The notes beneath the pieces are model-generated. The model did no database searches and was not told the origin of the DNA. It saw nothing but the letters and a program-made list of their open reading frames with translations. 64,000 nucleotides of DNA from Paraescarpia echinospica (lineage: Eukaryota; Annelida; Polychaeta; Sabellida; Siboglinidae): assembly GCA_020002185.1 (NCBI GenBank), contig JAHLWY010000260.1, positions 1 to 64,000 of the forward strand. Reading direction: 5' to 3'. The position numbers and the translations under genes are program-made. How positions within the stretch are numbered: the first letter of the stretch is position 1; the number at the start of each line of letters is the position of its first letter. Shown one piece after another: positions 24,797 through 35,659 of this stretch.

Positions 24797-25568
24797 ATGT
24801 GGCACACTTCATTGAAGATATGTCGTGGAATGACGAACTGGAAGTTACGAAAACCGCATACTGAAAGTAAGAGCTCCCTTGCCATCAGAGAGAATTGCAA
24901 GGGCGATGTTAATATGCACCCTCATAACACTCGGAAATCTAAAAATATACATACTGCCAGAACTAAACATGAATTTGCAAAACAATGTCTTAAATATAAC
25001 TTGTCATACATTATAAACGACACTCTTGAAATAGTGAAAGAAACAATATACACTCATAGCCTGCGAGGCTTTGCAATTTACACTAAAAACTTTCTCCTGA
25101 AAAAATACAAAGATACATGTATACTTTTAAATTGTTATTCATGTAACCAACATCAGTAATGTTAATTGTTAATAAATGGACGAAAATGTTAGTAATCAAA
25201 TACATACACAGTTTTGATTTTATCAATCGCTATAAAGAACATATACTGCCACATATAATTCACACTTAAATTGTATAATTTAGATAGACACATAACCTGA
25301 AAGGCCATCATATATATTTTAAATATTTGTCATAACTGCGGTGGCTCCTATGATAGCGACGATATATCAGCCACTGACTCCCTATTTATCATAAAATTAA
25401 AAGGTGATTTTCTGTTAATTAATTACTATACTGGTTTCAAAAATGGTACATACACACATTATTATGTATGCATATATATTTTATTTGTGTAAATGTATAT
25501 ACCTGATATATTTATTGTATGAATATTTGTTATATTTTGGGGTCAAAATAAACTTCTTGTTCTTGTTC
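24797..25568 (+). pseudogene. LINE 3' fragment: polymerase C-terminus and 3' UTR
   Basis: The segment around 24920-25159 (HNTRKSKNIH, then YTHSLRGFAIYTK and LLNCYSC) has the pattern of the extreme C-terminus of a LINE polymerase. It is followed by about 400 bases of AT-rich 3' UTR with AATAAA near 25547 and a short CTTGTT repeat at the end. Only the 3' end of the element is present, as expected for a 5'-truncated insertion. Confidence 0.65.
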
Positions 25569-26407
25569 ATCCAGCCATGTCTAGTTGAAGCACGGAGACT
25601 CATCCTTGGCAAGGAACAAGCTAGGCAGAACAATTAACAAGATATCACTTTTGGACACAAGTGGAACAGTGGACATTTGCCATGCAAACCACATAGTGTC
25701 AACGATAACAGGTGCGGTCAAGTTAACCTTGTTTTTCGTTTGTTAAGAAGGCGCCACAAGAAAAAAATGATAAAAGATTAGCTCAAACATTTTCTCCGAG
25801 AAGAAAAGGGTTAAGTTATTTTGTATAGAGCTGTTGTCAGTCCGTGTAGGATTGGTCAATGCGCCTTGCACTTTACTCCCTCGCAGACCTGTTCAGTCGA
25901 ACACTATCTCGACTTATCTGGAACCATTCAGCCACATTTCAATTAATGCTCGAAGACTATTCGTATACAAATATCCACCACTGTTTACTGCCAGGTACTT
26001 ATTCATACAGCTGAGAGAACTGGAGCAACGTAGCGTGAATGAACGTGCCCAGGATTTGGCAGCAATAGGATAAGAACGAGGAATCTCTCAATTGAGAGTA
26101 GGACGCCACCGCGCTCAACGTGTATGAGAACTGGAACCGGCGTGTGGTGCGTGGGTCAACGTTTAACCTACAGGTCATATACAACAGTCTCAGTTACTTG
26201 TCACTATCATGTCAAGCTCATTAATCACACTAATTTGCTTAGGACTAACCACTGAGCCAGTGAACGCTCATATAAACCTTACCCACACAGTCAATCCGAG
26301 CAGACAATCTACGACATCTCGCTCGTATAAATACGAACGGGAGCTGTTATGTGTTCTACTAAAAATCACCGTATATCTGTTCGTGCTAAATTAACGTCAA
26401 AGGAAAT
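25569..26407. other. Stretch without a recognised gene
   Basis: Holds the dispersed repeat at 25845-25985 (partner at 16519-16640). No coding call. Confidence 0.5.
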
Positions 26408-26956
26408 AGTATTTTCGCCATGGATGTCTACGAGTTCAGCGACGTGAAACCTGTCATCATAAGTGCGGTGATCGCCCTATATATCATCATAAACTCGTCG
26501 TCGCCATCTTCATTCAATATCCTTCACCACGTGAGGACCGTACGGCGCTGTTTATGATTTCGCTATGCGTGTCCTACATGGCAAGCGGGTTCACGGTCAT
26601 GCCGATCAGCGCCGCCTTATGTTCTGGTACTACCCCAACCGTACGACTCACGACCCGGTATTTGATTAAAATACAAGTGTTCATATTTTGATGGTTCGGA
26701 TTCAACTCGATGCATAATCTGTGTTTGGTGAATCTGACGAAGATTTTCGCCATATGGAAACCGTTCCGCTACGAGCAAAGTGTCACCCGCAATCGCTGCT
26801 GCGGCATTGTTGTGTTCTATTACTTTAACAGTGTGCCTTCATTGTACTTGATCAGCTGGCGTCAGCCTCGTTCTGGGGTGAAACGTCGCTCCGCCATGAT
26901 GCTATATTACAGCCTGTTCATCGTTAGAATAGTCTGGCGTTGTTTGTGATATTTCC
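26408..26956 (+). pseudogene. G-protein-coupled receptor relic, transmembrane segments 1-4
   Basis: Read across frameshifts, the text gives a first hydrophobic helix (VIISAVIALYIIINS), a second (FMISLCVSYMASGF) and a third ending in LCLVNLTKIFAIWKPFRYE, the position of the DRY region and second intracellular loop of rhodopsin-class receptors. At least two frameshifts and stops are present. The C-terminal helix is about 2.6 kb further on (29385-29720), beyond a decayed Gypsy fragment. No ligand class can be given. Confidence 0.55.
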
Positions 26957-26976
26957 ATGTTATCGAAATAATACAT
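26808..26976 (+). repeat. Direct repeat flanking the Gypsy fragment, left copy
   Basis: About 165 bases from TGTTGTGTTCTATTA to GTTATCGA are repeated at 29386-29552 with a few substitutions. The repeat is part of the receptor relic, so receptor sequence is present on both sides of the Gypsy fragment. Confidence 0.85.
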
Positions 26977-27240
26977 AATTTGGCGATGAGGATGGCATAA
27001 GCACGTTTACCACCCCACAAGCGTTTCTCGCTTCACCAGGCGAGCCCACCGTGCCATGGAATCGATGGTACGTGAATTTCCAGACATATCTTGTGGCCAG
27101 CAGCCATGACGAATGTAGTGACGAACGCGAATGTAGCCGACGCCTGTCGTCGAACCATACTAATCCACTGCCTAGGAACAGAGGAGCAGCGAGTGTTTGT
27201 ATCATTGGCAAACAAGGATACGTACGACAATTCCGTAACA

Positions 27241-27270
27241 GCGTATATATATATATATATATATATATCA
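27241..27270. repeat. (TA)n microsatellite
   Basis: About fifteen TA units. Confidence 0.9.
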
Positions 27271-27429
27271 TGCCATATGAAGTCCTCCATGCCCTGCAAT
27301 ACGACAGAAATGTCGGTTGTGCTCCAAAATGAACCATTTTCAGAAATGTTGCCGGTCTGCAAATCGGAGTACAGTCGGGCAAATTCATCAGTCGGACAAC
27401 ACTTGTGAACCAGATACAATGGTCTTCAA

Positions 27430-29245
27430 TATTAACTCAGTGAGCGGAGCATAAAAACAATTTAAGACTTTTGATCAAATTCCTTGGATAAAATGTGTCC
27501 TCCAGGGTTGTCCTACCACTACACTTCAAAGTGAAAGCATTTGAGGATCTATCAGAACCGACCAATGCAAAGAAAGTTGCTCCTTTCTGGGCACTACGAA
27601 TTTCTACCTGAAATTTGTCCCACAATACCCGGAAACTGTTGAGCTACTTAGACGACTATTACACAAAGACGCTCAGTTATAATGGACAGGCAAGCAACAC
27701 AAAGTCTGCGTCTGCTCCAATTCTCGCACATTTCGATCCAGATGCTCCAACAATCGTGACGACGGGTCCTTCAGGAATCGGCCTTGGTGCGGTATTATCG
27801 CAAGTGTCAAATGGTAAAGAGAGGCCAGTCGCGTTTGCATCCAAGACGCTTTCAGCAACAGAACGGAAGTCATCCACAAGAAACGTGGAGCACTGGCATG
27901 TATCTGGCATGTGTTTCTTTTCAGAAGAAAATTCACGCTGAAGAAGGATCACCGGGCACTCACAACGGTGTTGGCGACTTCACTTTACGAATCTACCGAT
28001 GGTCTGATCGCCTACACCAGTAGACTTTGAAATTCAGTAGAACCAGGTACCATAAATTATCAGCAGGCTGATCAAAGAAGAACAGTGTGAATCGACGAGA
28101 GACTACTGTGTCATGGAAATTTAGTTGGACAACCTCATTACTGCAGCCGAGTTGAAAACGCTTTTTCCGAAGATGGCACTTTGATGCAGGTCCGTCACTT
28201 CGTACAGAATGGTTGGCCCAGACACCCATCCCCTGACACATCGAAGATTTCATAAGAGATTATGAATCATGCGCGGTGTGTGAGAAATCAACCAAACCTA
28301 CACAGCCATCGATTTAGCCCATACCATTGCCGGAGAAGCCATGGCAGCGAATACAAGTAGACATATTCGACGAGGTGCAGGCCGCACCTCACAGCCAACG
28401 ATTTCTGCTTGTCATAGAGGACCAACATTTTAAATGGCTGGAAATAGCCGCAACCAATACGGTGACGTCTTCCACCACCATCCTGATCCTGAAGTACTTG
28501 TTCGCTCTTTGGAGAATCCAGGAAGTTCTCCAAACCGACAACGGACCGCAGTTCGTGCCATACGAGTTTGAAACATTCCTGCAGAAACTCGATAGCCAGC
28601 AACGTCGCATTGCGAGTACAACGGAGGTGTGGAGAGACTAAAAAAATTAATCGCGTCATCTTTCGCGACTCAACTTGTGGAGGGGAAAACGTTCGCAGAT
28701 GCAGTACGAACAGTCCTGCAAACGTACCGATCGATACCACATGCGTTGACACAGCGTACTCCTGCAGAGCTGATAATAGGTCGTAAACTACGGTTACCTC
28801 TGTTAAACCTGAAACCACCTCAGGCATCTCCACTGAACATTTTAGTGTTAGCTGAATCGATCGCAAGGAAGCAGGAATGAATCAAAGCATACACCGACAA
28901 ACGACGTCGTTCGCGAAATACGATGATGAAACCTGGAGACTGGACAAGGACGAAACGACCTATCCGGAAACACAAGCTGGCATCGTCATTTTCGAACCCG
29001 ACGCGTATCACCGCTAATACTGGTCCCAATACGTTCGTGCTTGAAGACGGGTTGCGCTGGAACTCACGGCGTAGTGTTCGATCGCGACAACCAGGAAATA
29101 AACAGCTATTGCCGGACGCCCACCTTGATGACCTTGACATCGGAGGTCTGCTTGCTCAACAACCCGGTTACCCGCAGTACCAACGGCCCAGGCGAAACAT
29201 ACGTCCACCGCGGTACCTTCAAGACTACCTGACGAACCAGTGAAC
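27430..29245 (+). pseudogene. Gypsy retrotransposon pol fragment (late RT, RNase H, integrase, C-terminus)
   Basis: Frames in order give the end of the reverse transcriptase (RTNQCKES.. region, 27540-27640, heavily shifted) and RNase H (APILAHFDPDAPTIVTT, GAVLSQVSNGKERPVAFASK; 27690-27900). Next comes the integrase core (EKPWQRIQVDIF and TDNGPQF; 28327-28641), its continuation (TPAELIIGRKLRLPL; 28629-28880) and a C-terminal basic region ending at 29242. These are typical K02A2.6-like Gypsy polyprotein segments. Multiple frameshifts are present. No gag, protease or LTR was recognised. It differs from the Gypsy family at 1-8025. Confidence 0.82.
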
Positions 29246-29384
29246 GTTTGTTGCGACATTAGTCAGCCGTTAAATTAGCATGTGACTTTAAACATCAGTG
29301 GCTGCACTGGTAATTTGAACGGTTTGTGTGCGCCTCTTTATTGTTCGATTTCGGAACAGTAATTTTTACAGAGAGGATTGAAAT

Positions 29385-29720
29385 ATGTTGTGTTCTGTTA
29401 TTTTAACAGTGTGCCTTTAATGTACTTGATCAGCTGACATCAGCCTCGTTCTGGGGTGAAACGTCGCTCCGCCATCATGTTGTATTACAGCCTGTTCAAC
29501 GTTACGATAGTCTGGCGTTGTTTGTGATATTGTCCTGTTATCGACATAACAGCCATCACCGTCAACGCCAGCGAATCACCTGTCTTTAGTTTCAGCACTA
29601 AGTGGATTTTTAACTGCAACTCGTTCATGAACAGTTTCTTGTATCTTATTCTCTACCGTTCGGCGCGGAAGAAGATCACGTTCATGGTCACGGGGATGAT
29701 AGACTTTTTTAATAGAAACC
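29385..29720 (+). pseudogene. G-protein-coupled receptor relic, C-terminal part
   Basis: Starts with the 165-base direct repeat of 26808-26976. It then encodes FNCNSFMNSFLYLILYRSAR, the seventh transmembrane helix with a degenerate NPxxY position and the following basic segment. Transmembrane segments 5 and 6 are not clear. Confidence 0.5.
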
Positions 29721-29880
29721 AAAAGAACACGTATAACACAGTACTGTATTTACGTCATATCCGGTAAGTCTTCTACATCTTTTTGGTAGTCTGAAGCACT
29801 GATTTGTGTCCATGGATGGGAAACGCCGGTGATTACGTGAAGGCACTGTCCGCCATTTTGCTTTCCACAAAGGCCGGGTT

Positions 29881-30250
29881 ACACTGGCACTTTTCGTTCA
29901 GACCAGACAAGACCACACTAAACCAAACCAGACCACACCAGATCCATGCAGCCCGACAGCAGTGTATACAATACACCGTCTGACACAGGCTGCGATTTAC
30001 TCGAAGACAGCATGACGTCGTAATGTTGTAATCACGTCAACTTGAAAACTTTCTACTCCGTCGGGGCTAGTCCGTGTAAATCTGACGTATTCGAAAGTCT
30101 TCAAATTTTGGAGAATCTTGTGACGTCACGCTGGCTTAGAATATAGCGCCCTCGATGTCAGTCGGTGTAGTGGATACACCACAGTCGAATGGAGTCCGGT
30201 GTGGTCTGATTTGGTATGATCTGGTCGAGTAGGGCGAAAAGTGTTAGTGT
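29881..30250. repeat. MITE-like element with imperfect inverted ends
   Basis: The left end (ACACTGGCACTTTTCG, then GACCAGA and CCAGACCACACC) is mirrored at the right end (GGTGTGGTCTGATTTGG, then GGGCGAAAAGTGTTAGTGT). It is about 370 bases long with no coding potential. Target duplication was not resolved. Confidence 0.6.
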
Positions 30251-30466
30251 ATCTTGGTCTCAAGGCACGCAGACGGTAATAGAGTCTGTGGATCATTTAC
30301 GCCCAGTGTTTGTGGCGCATGCACATGTAGGTCATGCTTGGTGTATAACGTAACACCAATGTAAACCGTCGAGCATTGCCATGGACGCTTGGAATACTTT
30401 GGACGCGAACGGGCACCTAAGGCTAATGCGAAGAATGCTGCGTAAAGGCCGGGATGCGAGTTTGCT

Positions 30467-30495
30467 TTCCGTGCGTGCGTGCGTGCGTGCGTGTT
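30467..30495. repeat. (CGTG)n microsatellite
   Basis: Six to seven units of a GTGC-type tetranucleotide. Confidence 0.9.
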
Positions 30496-30499
30496 TGTG

Positions 30500-31275
30500 T
30501 GCACCAATGTATGATGACAAGAATAAATGGTTGGTCGCTAGGTGGCATAAGGTGGTACTTGTTTATTTTGTCACTGCGTGATTAAAAATAATTTTTGCAA
30601 TCTAACGTTTAATTTTGTCTGTGACACTAGTGTAGAATTAGTGTCAACGTATTGCACTGTTTGCTTAAACAAACATTTTATAAATTGTCACCACCAACAC
30701 TGTTAAATCTTGTACTTAAATTATCTGGGCAATAATACAGGTCGATTTGATTTTCGCGCTAGCAGGCTTACGTACACACCATACTAAGGCAGGGGCAGTC
30801 CCCTTATAAACTATACACTTACAGGTCTGTTCAACAAGACGTTCTTTTATACCCAGAATCGCCCTGGGGGTGAAGACCTCTGACTTTTCTTTGCACGGGC
30901 ACTAAACGTCTTGTCACTTTGCACAGGCCTGCTGAGCGCGAACAATCATACGACCTGTAATATTGTCATTGATTATCGCCAACCCACTTTTAATAACCTA
31001 GAAATTCACATTATTGTTAGTACAATTATACAGTTTTATAATATTTTATTATTTTCAATAATTTTTATGAGACATTATCATTTTATTCTTCACCATTTTG
31101 AGGAAAGTACACTGTCACCAAGATTTGTATTGTGTTTTATTTTTATCCTGTTCTGCTGCTTCGAGAGGTCATGATTTTACGCTATGCAAGCCACTTTGTC
31201 CCCAACGGTCGGCTGTCATTTCAACAGTTTCTCACTACATGAGAACACAACAATTCCTAGTCACATCTTCACAGT
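30500..31275. other. Non-coding stretch, probable 5' UTR of the following LINE in its last part
   Basis: No gene recognised. The segment from about 30780 is likely LINE 5' untranslated sequence, by position only. Confidence 0.35.
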
Positions 31276-31676
31276 TTGCCAAGTCTTAATCTTTGCTTTA
31301 ATAGAAAGTTACTGCCAATCCCCCACTCTAAGCCAACGTTTAAATTGGCAATTATTTTACTGCTAGCAGGAGATGTAAGTCTTAATCCTGGACCTGCTAT
31401 CAGGCGCAATATTCGAGTAGCCACCACTAACGTTCGATCTATTCGAGACAAAACAGCCTCGCTGACCGATTTATTAACTTCCAAGACAATAGACATCCTT
31501 GCAGTCACTGAGACCTGGCTCAGACCACATGACACAGCTGCATGCATTGCTGACACTTCTCCTTCCAGTTTCACCTTCCATCATCGCCCACGTTCAGTTG
31601 GGCGAGGTGTTGGTGTTGGATTTCTAATGTGAAAACAGTTCAACGTTAATTTGCATTCAAACCCTGATTACTCCAG
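31276..31676 (+). pseudogene. 2A-type LINE, piece 1: N-terminus and start of endonuclease
   Basis: An open frame from 31276 has a hydrophobic segment (FKLAIILLLA), directly followed by a 2A-like motif (GDVSLNPGP) and then an APE endonuclease start (VATTNVRSIRDK, LAVTETWLR). The frame stops at 31632, but LINE text continues in another frame up to 31676, where Polinton A begins. The next LINE residues are found immediately after Polinton A at 39930, in the same frame as the last piece. The clade is CR1-like, from the polymerase C-terminus at 55718-56521. Confidence 0.85.
31369..31395 (+). other. 2A-like (ribosome-skipping type) motif
   Basis: Encodes GDVSLNPGP at residues 32-40 of the LINE frame, right after a hydrophobic segment. 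The 2A consensus is D-V/I-E-x-N-P-G-P; here Ser replaces Glu. 2A-like motifs in this position are known from invertebrate non-LTR retrotransposons. Activity of the Ser variant is untested here. Confidence 0.7.
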
Positions 31677-32328
31677 AGTAGTAATGTAGGTGGTCCACGA
31701 GTTACGCTGGCGCGCCCTGGAGGAAATCCCATGTTAAAAGAAAGGGATTTCCACCGAGGCGCGCCCGGGTTAAAAGATAGGAAGTAGAAAAGTAGTTCCG
31801 GTCCCATGTTAAAAGATAGGGATTTCCACCGAAGGCGCGCCTGGGTTAAAAGATAGGTCATTTTTTCCCCATGTTAAAAGATAGGGATTTGCATCAGGGC
31901 GCTCCCATGTTAAAGGATAGGGAATTTTCCCCATGTTAAAGGATAGGAGCTATTATCGTAAAGGTATACTACGACTTTAAAATATATATATATACCGAAC
32001 AGCATTTGGATATGTCACACAAGATTGCTTGGCTCGTAGGCCGAGCCTCCGCCAAGCGACCGAGCCCTTATTTGGTTAACGATGACATGTCTAAAATGTG
32101 GTGTTACAATAAGACGTAATTTATAATAAAAGGATTATAAATTCTACATATAACTATGTTATATCAGAACCTATAGCCTCGTTTTTTCGAACAGAGCGAC
32201 CATCTTGGAATTAGATCTTTGGTATCATTTCCGTACGGTAGTGCCTAAATTCGTGTCTCTTATAAAACCCATACTCGAGACGTGTCTGGACATGTTTGTT
32301 TGTTTGTTGCGAGCGTGAGCGGGAGCAC

Positions 32329-32730
32329 CCTGTATGACGTCATTAAACTGGTACGCGCAGTAATTCTGTGCGCGATGTGAGTTGGTCAAATAGGTAGTGA
32401 TTTGGTTAATCAACATTTTGAGCTTTTGTGCAGGAATGTAATCCCACCATGTGACGTCATGGTCAGTGACGTCATGGTACGCGCAGTAATTTTATACGCG
32501 ATGTGATTTGGTCAAACAGGTAGTGATTTGGTTAGCCATCGTTTTGAACTTGCGCGCTTGAATATAATTCCATCATGTGACGTCATGGTCAATGAGTGAC
32601 GTCATGGTACGTGCAGTAATTCTATACGCGAGGTGATTTGGTCAAACAGGTAGTGATTTGGTTAGCCATTCTTTTGAATTTTCGCGCAGAAAGGTAATCC
32701 CATCATGTGATGTGATCAACAGTGACGTCA
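32329..32730. promoter_or_regulatory. Array of TGACGTCA palindromes upstream of the zinc-finger gene
   Basis: Six perfect TGACGTCA octamers lie at 32335, 32452, 32467, 32578, 32597 and 32723 (start positions), within three 127-base tandem units. TGACGTCA is the full CRE site bound by CREB/ATF proteins. The array ends about 130 bases before the TATA box of the gene at 32930. The opposite arm has a matching array. Function is inferred from the motif only. Confidence 0.6.
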
Positions 32731-32860
32731 AATTCAAATTGGTTTGAACTGGTATTCGATTCACAAGTCTGATCTTTTCTGCAATTCGTTCGTGTACTTT
32801 CTACTCTGAGGTCTGTGCTCGTTCGGCACGCCCACGTGACCTTTCGGCACATTCACTAAC

Positions 32861-32868
32861 TATATAAA
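32861..32868 (+). promoter_or_regulatory. TATA box of the left zinc-finger gene
   Basis: TATATAAA lies 62 bases before the ATG at 32930. The right arm has the same box at 37606-37615 in the opposite direction. Confidence 0.6.
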
Positions 32869-32929
32869 CGCGGAGCTCTACCAGTCGGACTATCATTCGT
32901 ATCACAACGACACCACGGCTAACATCATC

Positions 32930-33967
32930 ATGTTGAAGATATCATATTACTGCCCTCGCGATACATCAGATTCGAGTGATATGATTCGAAAGAGCGCTGC
33001 CGAGGAGGAGTCCCTACTGACCCCGAGATATCTACCACCATCGCAGAGACCCTTCACCTGCCCAGACTGTAGGGGATCGTTCACACGGAAATGTAATTCC
33101 AAGCAACATATCACCAGCGGATGTTGTACCCGCCGGAAGAGGACGGCCGAGGAGGCCAAGTTGGAAGCGCTTATGGTGAGTCATACTTTATATTGTTTTA
33201 CTATAAGCTTTCACCTAAAATGTCATTCCCCGTGTCTATTCTTCCGCTAAAATGATATTTCCGTACCTATACTTCCCCTAAAATGACGTCCCCTGTTATT
33301 ATTTCCTATATGGTTGGACTCGTCTATTACTTGTTAACATCCGGGTACACAATATTCTGTTACGTCTTTCCTTCCAAGATTATGGCTTCCCCTACGTTGT
33401 TCTTCATATCAACATCTGCCAACGTCTTAACTCCCTATACAGTTGCGTCCACGGGTAATTTTTGTCGACAATTAATTTTTTTTGTATCCATATAACTTGT
33501 CACCTTACTTCCTATCACGTCACTTCTTATCATTGTTTCCTATCGGTCCTTGTATCACCGTACTCTAGCAACGGTGTACTATTCCCATGCAATCTTTAAT
33601 ATTTTTTAATGTTATTGAAATATTCTTGCAGGACTACATTGAAGGCCCGCTACTACCAAAGCGGCAACGAATGGTCTCTGGGTCGACAGAGACGATTAAC
33701 GACAACGGGGCCGCATCGACACCAACTTCCTTTCCTAACGACGTCACAACTACCCACGCTGTCAATGTCACAACTTCTACCCAGCCTGCCAACGTCGCAA
33801 CTTTCGCTCCTGACTTTGCTGGTCCGAACTTTACCATTGATTTCCCTGTGACCGAAATGAAGAAGACGCTTGCACGTCACATAGCATGTAGCATCTTTGA
33901 ACTCTCAAGACGACAATGCCGTGGTTGCGAGATAGATCATCCTAGTAAATTTCACGATTGGACGTGA
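32930..33967 (+). CDS. Zinc-finger protein of Polinton A, left-arm copy (two exons, truncated)
   Basis: Exon 1 is 32930-33175 (82 codons); the donor is GTGAGT at 33176, the acceptor TTCTTGCAG ends at 33631, and exon 2 is 33632-33967. The reading phase is kept. Exon 1 encodes one finger (CPDCRGSFTRKCNSKQH followed by Cys residues), so it is C2H2/C2HC-like, then a basic stretch. Exon 2 is Thr/Ala/Asn-rich and ends with RRQCRGCEIDHPSKFH, possibly a second metal site. The frame ends 3 codons after the inverted repeat ends, so it lacks about 30 C-terminal residues that the right-arm copy can encode. A role as DNA-binding regulator is an inference from the finger. Only this class of gene lies wholly in the arms. 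Confidence 0.75.
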
Positions 33968-34494
33968 ATCCGAACAGATGATCGTCCCTTGACAAGAAGG
34001 AATGTGATGTTTGGCACCTCAAACTCAAAATGTCGTCGTATGCCTTTACGATACATCGAGTTGACGTTTAACATGGAGAAAATGGCCTATCCTTTAACAT
34101 TAAAAAAATGGCCTATCCTTTAACATGGGACAACCTCCTACCTTCTATCATGGAGAAAACGGCCTATCCTTTAACACGGGGAAACTTCCTATCCTTTAAC
34201 ATGGGGTTTTTAGCACCTATCCTTTAACATGGGGACAAGCTCCTATGTTCTAACATTCAATTCGTGCAACGTGTTGGGCTAAGTTTAGTGTTTCATTTGT
34301 GCAACTTTGTTGTCAGTGAAATGGGGAAAAGTTAGTTGTGTCCTGATTACTATGAAAACTAAAAACAAACAAACACACTCATCCATAGCATAAACACAAT
34401 TCTATTTGAATATTCCCCATATGATCTCTCTTGAACACTGTTCCTGTGGATTGATTGTCCCACGCGAACCTGTTTTTGTCGCAAATCGGTAATA
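33960..34494. other. Polinton A core, left spacer with CCTATCCTTTAACATGG repeats
   Basis: From 34080 to 34260 about six copies of a unit based on CCTATCCTTTAACATGG occur. The same unit, inverted, forms the outer end of the left arm and, in this orientation, the outer end of the right arm. No coding potential. Confidence 0.7.
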
Positions 34495-35542
34495 CTAATA
34501 TGGTTCCCAACGTGTGATTTGCAAAGGTGTCACCGAATGAGCTGCGCGCCACAATGATGCAGGTCGTCTACGATTCCGATGACGATCGCTGTCAAATGGA
34601 ATGCTGGTTTCCTTTGACATATCGTCGTCCACTGACGCTGTCTGCATGTAAAGCCAACGATCTGAGTTCCCAACTAAATCCATTGGCGTGTTGACGTCCT
34701 TGAGACCACGAGCGAAGGTTTCCCATCCCATCGGTTCAAACGACTTCCGTTTTCTCAACACGTCGTTCACGAGATCTGCAATGTTACTTCCGGGTACCAC
34801 CTTGATTCTGTACATCATCTCGCCTCGATCGTTCCACCTTACGGCACTTTTCATTTTATCGAGTAGTCTTCGTGCTTTCTGCCTCATAGTTTTTTCGAAC
34901 GCTGTCGATGACTTTGTTTTCGATGCTTTCCTATTCGACGACTTCATTTTCGTTAGCAGGTTGTAATTTGTTTTCCCCTTCACTGGGAATTTTTGTGATG
35001 ACCACACGCACGGGTTATTAGAAACGTTTGTCGGAAAGATCGTTGTACCGACTCAATACCTGGTTATACAACACAACTTTTTCCCTCTCGTGTATATCAC
35101 TTCGTTCTAATATGCCTTGCATTTCGTTGTCGAGTCGTTGTAAGACACTTTCGATAGGGTTAGCAGTCGAAGGACGTTGCGGTTGAATGTTTTCCAAAAT
35201 ACGGGCCATCTTCTTTGTGTACTCCATGGTCACCTGAGATGGAGACAGGAATGTCGGGCTTGTTGATGGAACCGTAGCTGCATGTGTCATAGTGGGCGCC
35301 TGAGGTGGAGACAGGAATGTCGAGCTTGTTGCTGGGGCCAGAGGCACAGATGTCGTAGGGGGCGCCAGGACAAGTGGTTTCAGCAACGTAGCGTTTGTCA
35401 ACAGTGCACAGCGACTGTAGGCACTGAGTCGTTTCAAGTTGTCCCGACGTGTGAAATGTCTCTTGCAATCTGGGCACTGGAAGGCCACCCGTGATGATGG
35501 TGTGGGCTTGTTGGTAGCTGGTAGACTAGTCCATAAGCTCAT
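34495..35542 (-). pseudogene. Conserved Polinton protein fused to a C2H2 finger, broken
   Basis: The N-terminal piece starts at ATG 35542. It has a C2H2-like finger (CPDCKRHFTRRDNLKR), then a Pro/Ala/Thr linker with repeats of about 27 residues, and then a domain (VLQRLDNEMQGILE, VVLYNQVLSRYNDL) shared with the intact Polinton B protein at 46957-47724. Two tandem stops at about 35015-35020 and a frameshift follow. The next frame (35007-34495) carries the second shared domain (VVPGSNIADLVNDVLRKRKS). The function of the family is unknown to me; it is widespread next to capsid genes in Polintons. A TATAAAA lies at 35624-35630, about 82 bases before the ATG. In Polinton B the protein has no zinc finger. 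Confidence 0.75.
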
Positions 35543-35659
35543 GATGTACGTGTTTACTGTTCAAACGTAAAGAACGGAATGGCTCTTGGAACTCGGTGGT
35601 CTAAGTTTAGTTTATACAACTCGTTTTATACCTGCCTATTGCAGGGGAATTCCGTCGAA

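Larger units (their letters stand above)
31677..33959. repeat. Polinton A left terminal inverted repeat
   Basis: Reverse-complement match to 36513-39929 (apart from a 1.1-kb insertion there), from the terminal AGTAGTAAT to a point inside exon 2 of the zinc-finger gene. The outer 300 bases contain about six copies of a motif CATGTTAAAAGATAGGGAT. The middle part (32329-32730) has three tandem units of about 127 bases. Confidence 0.92.
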
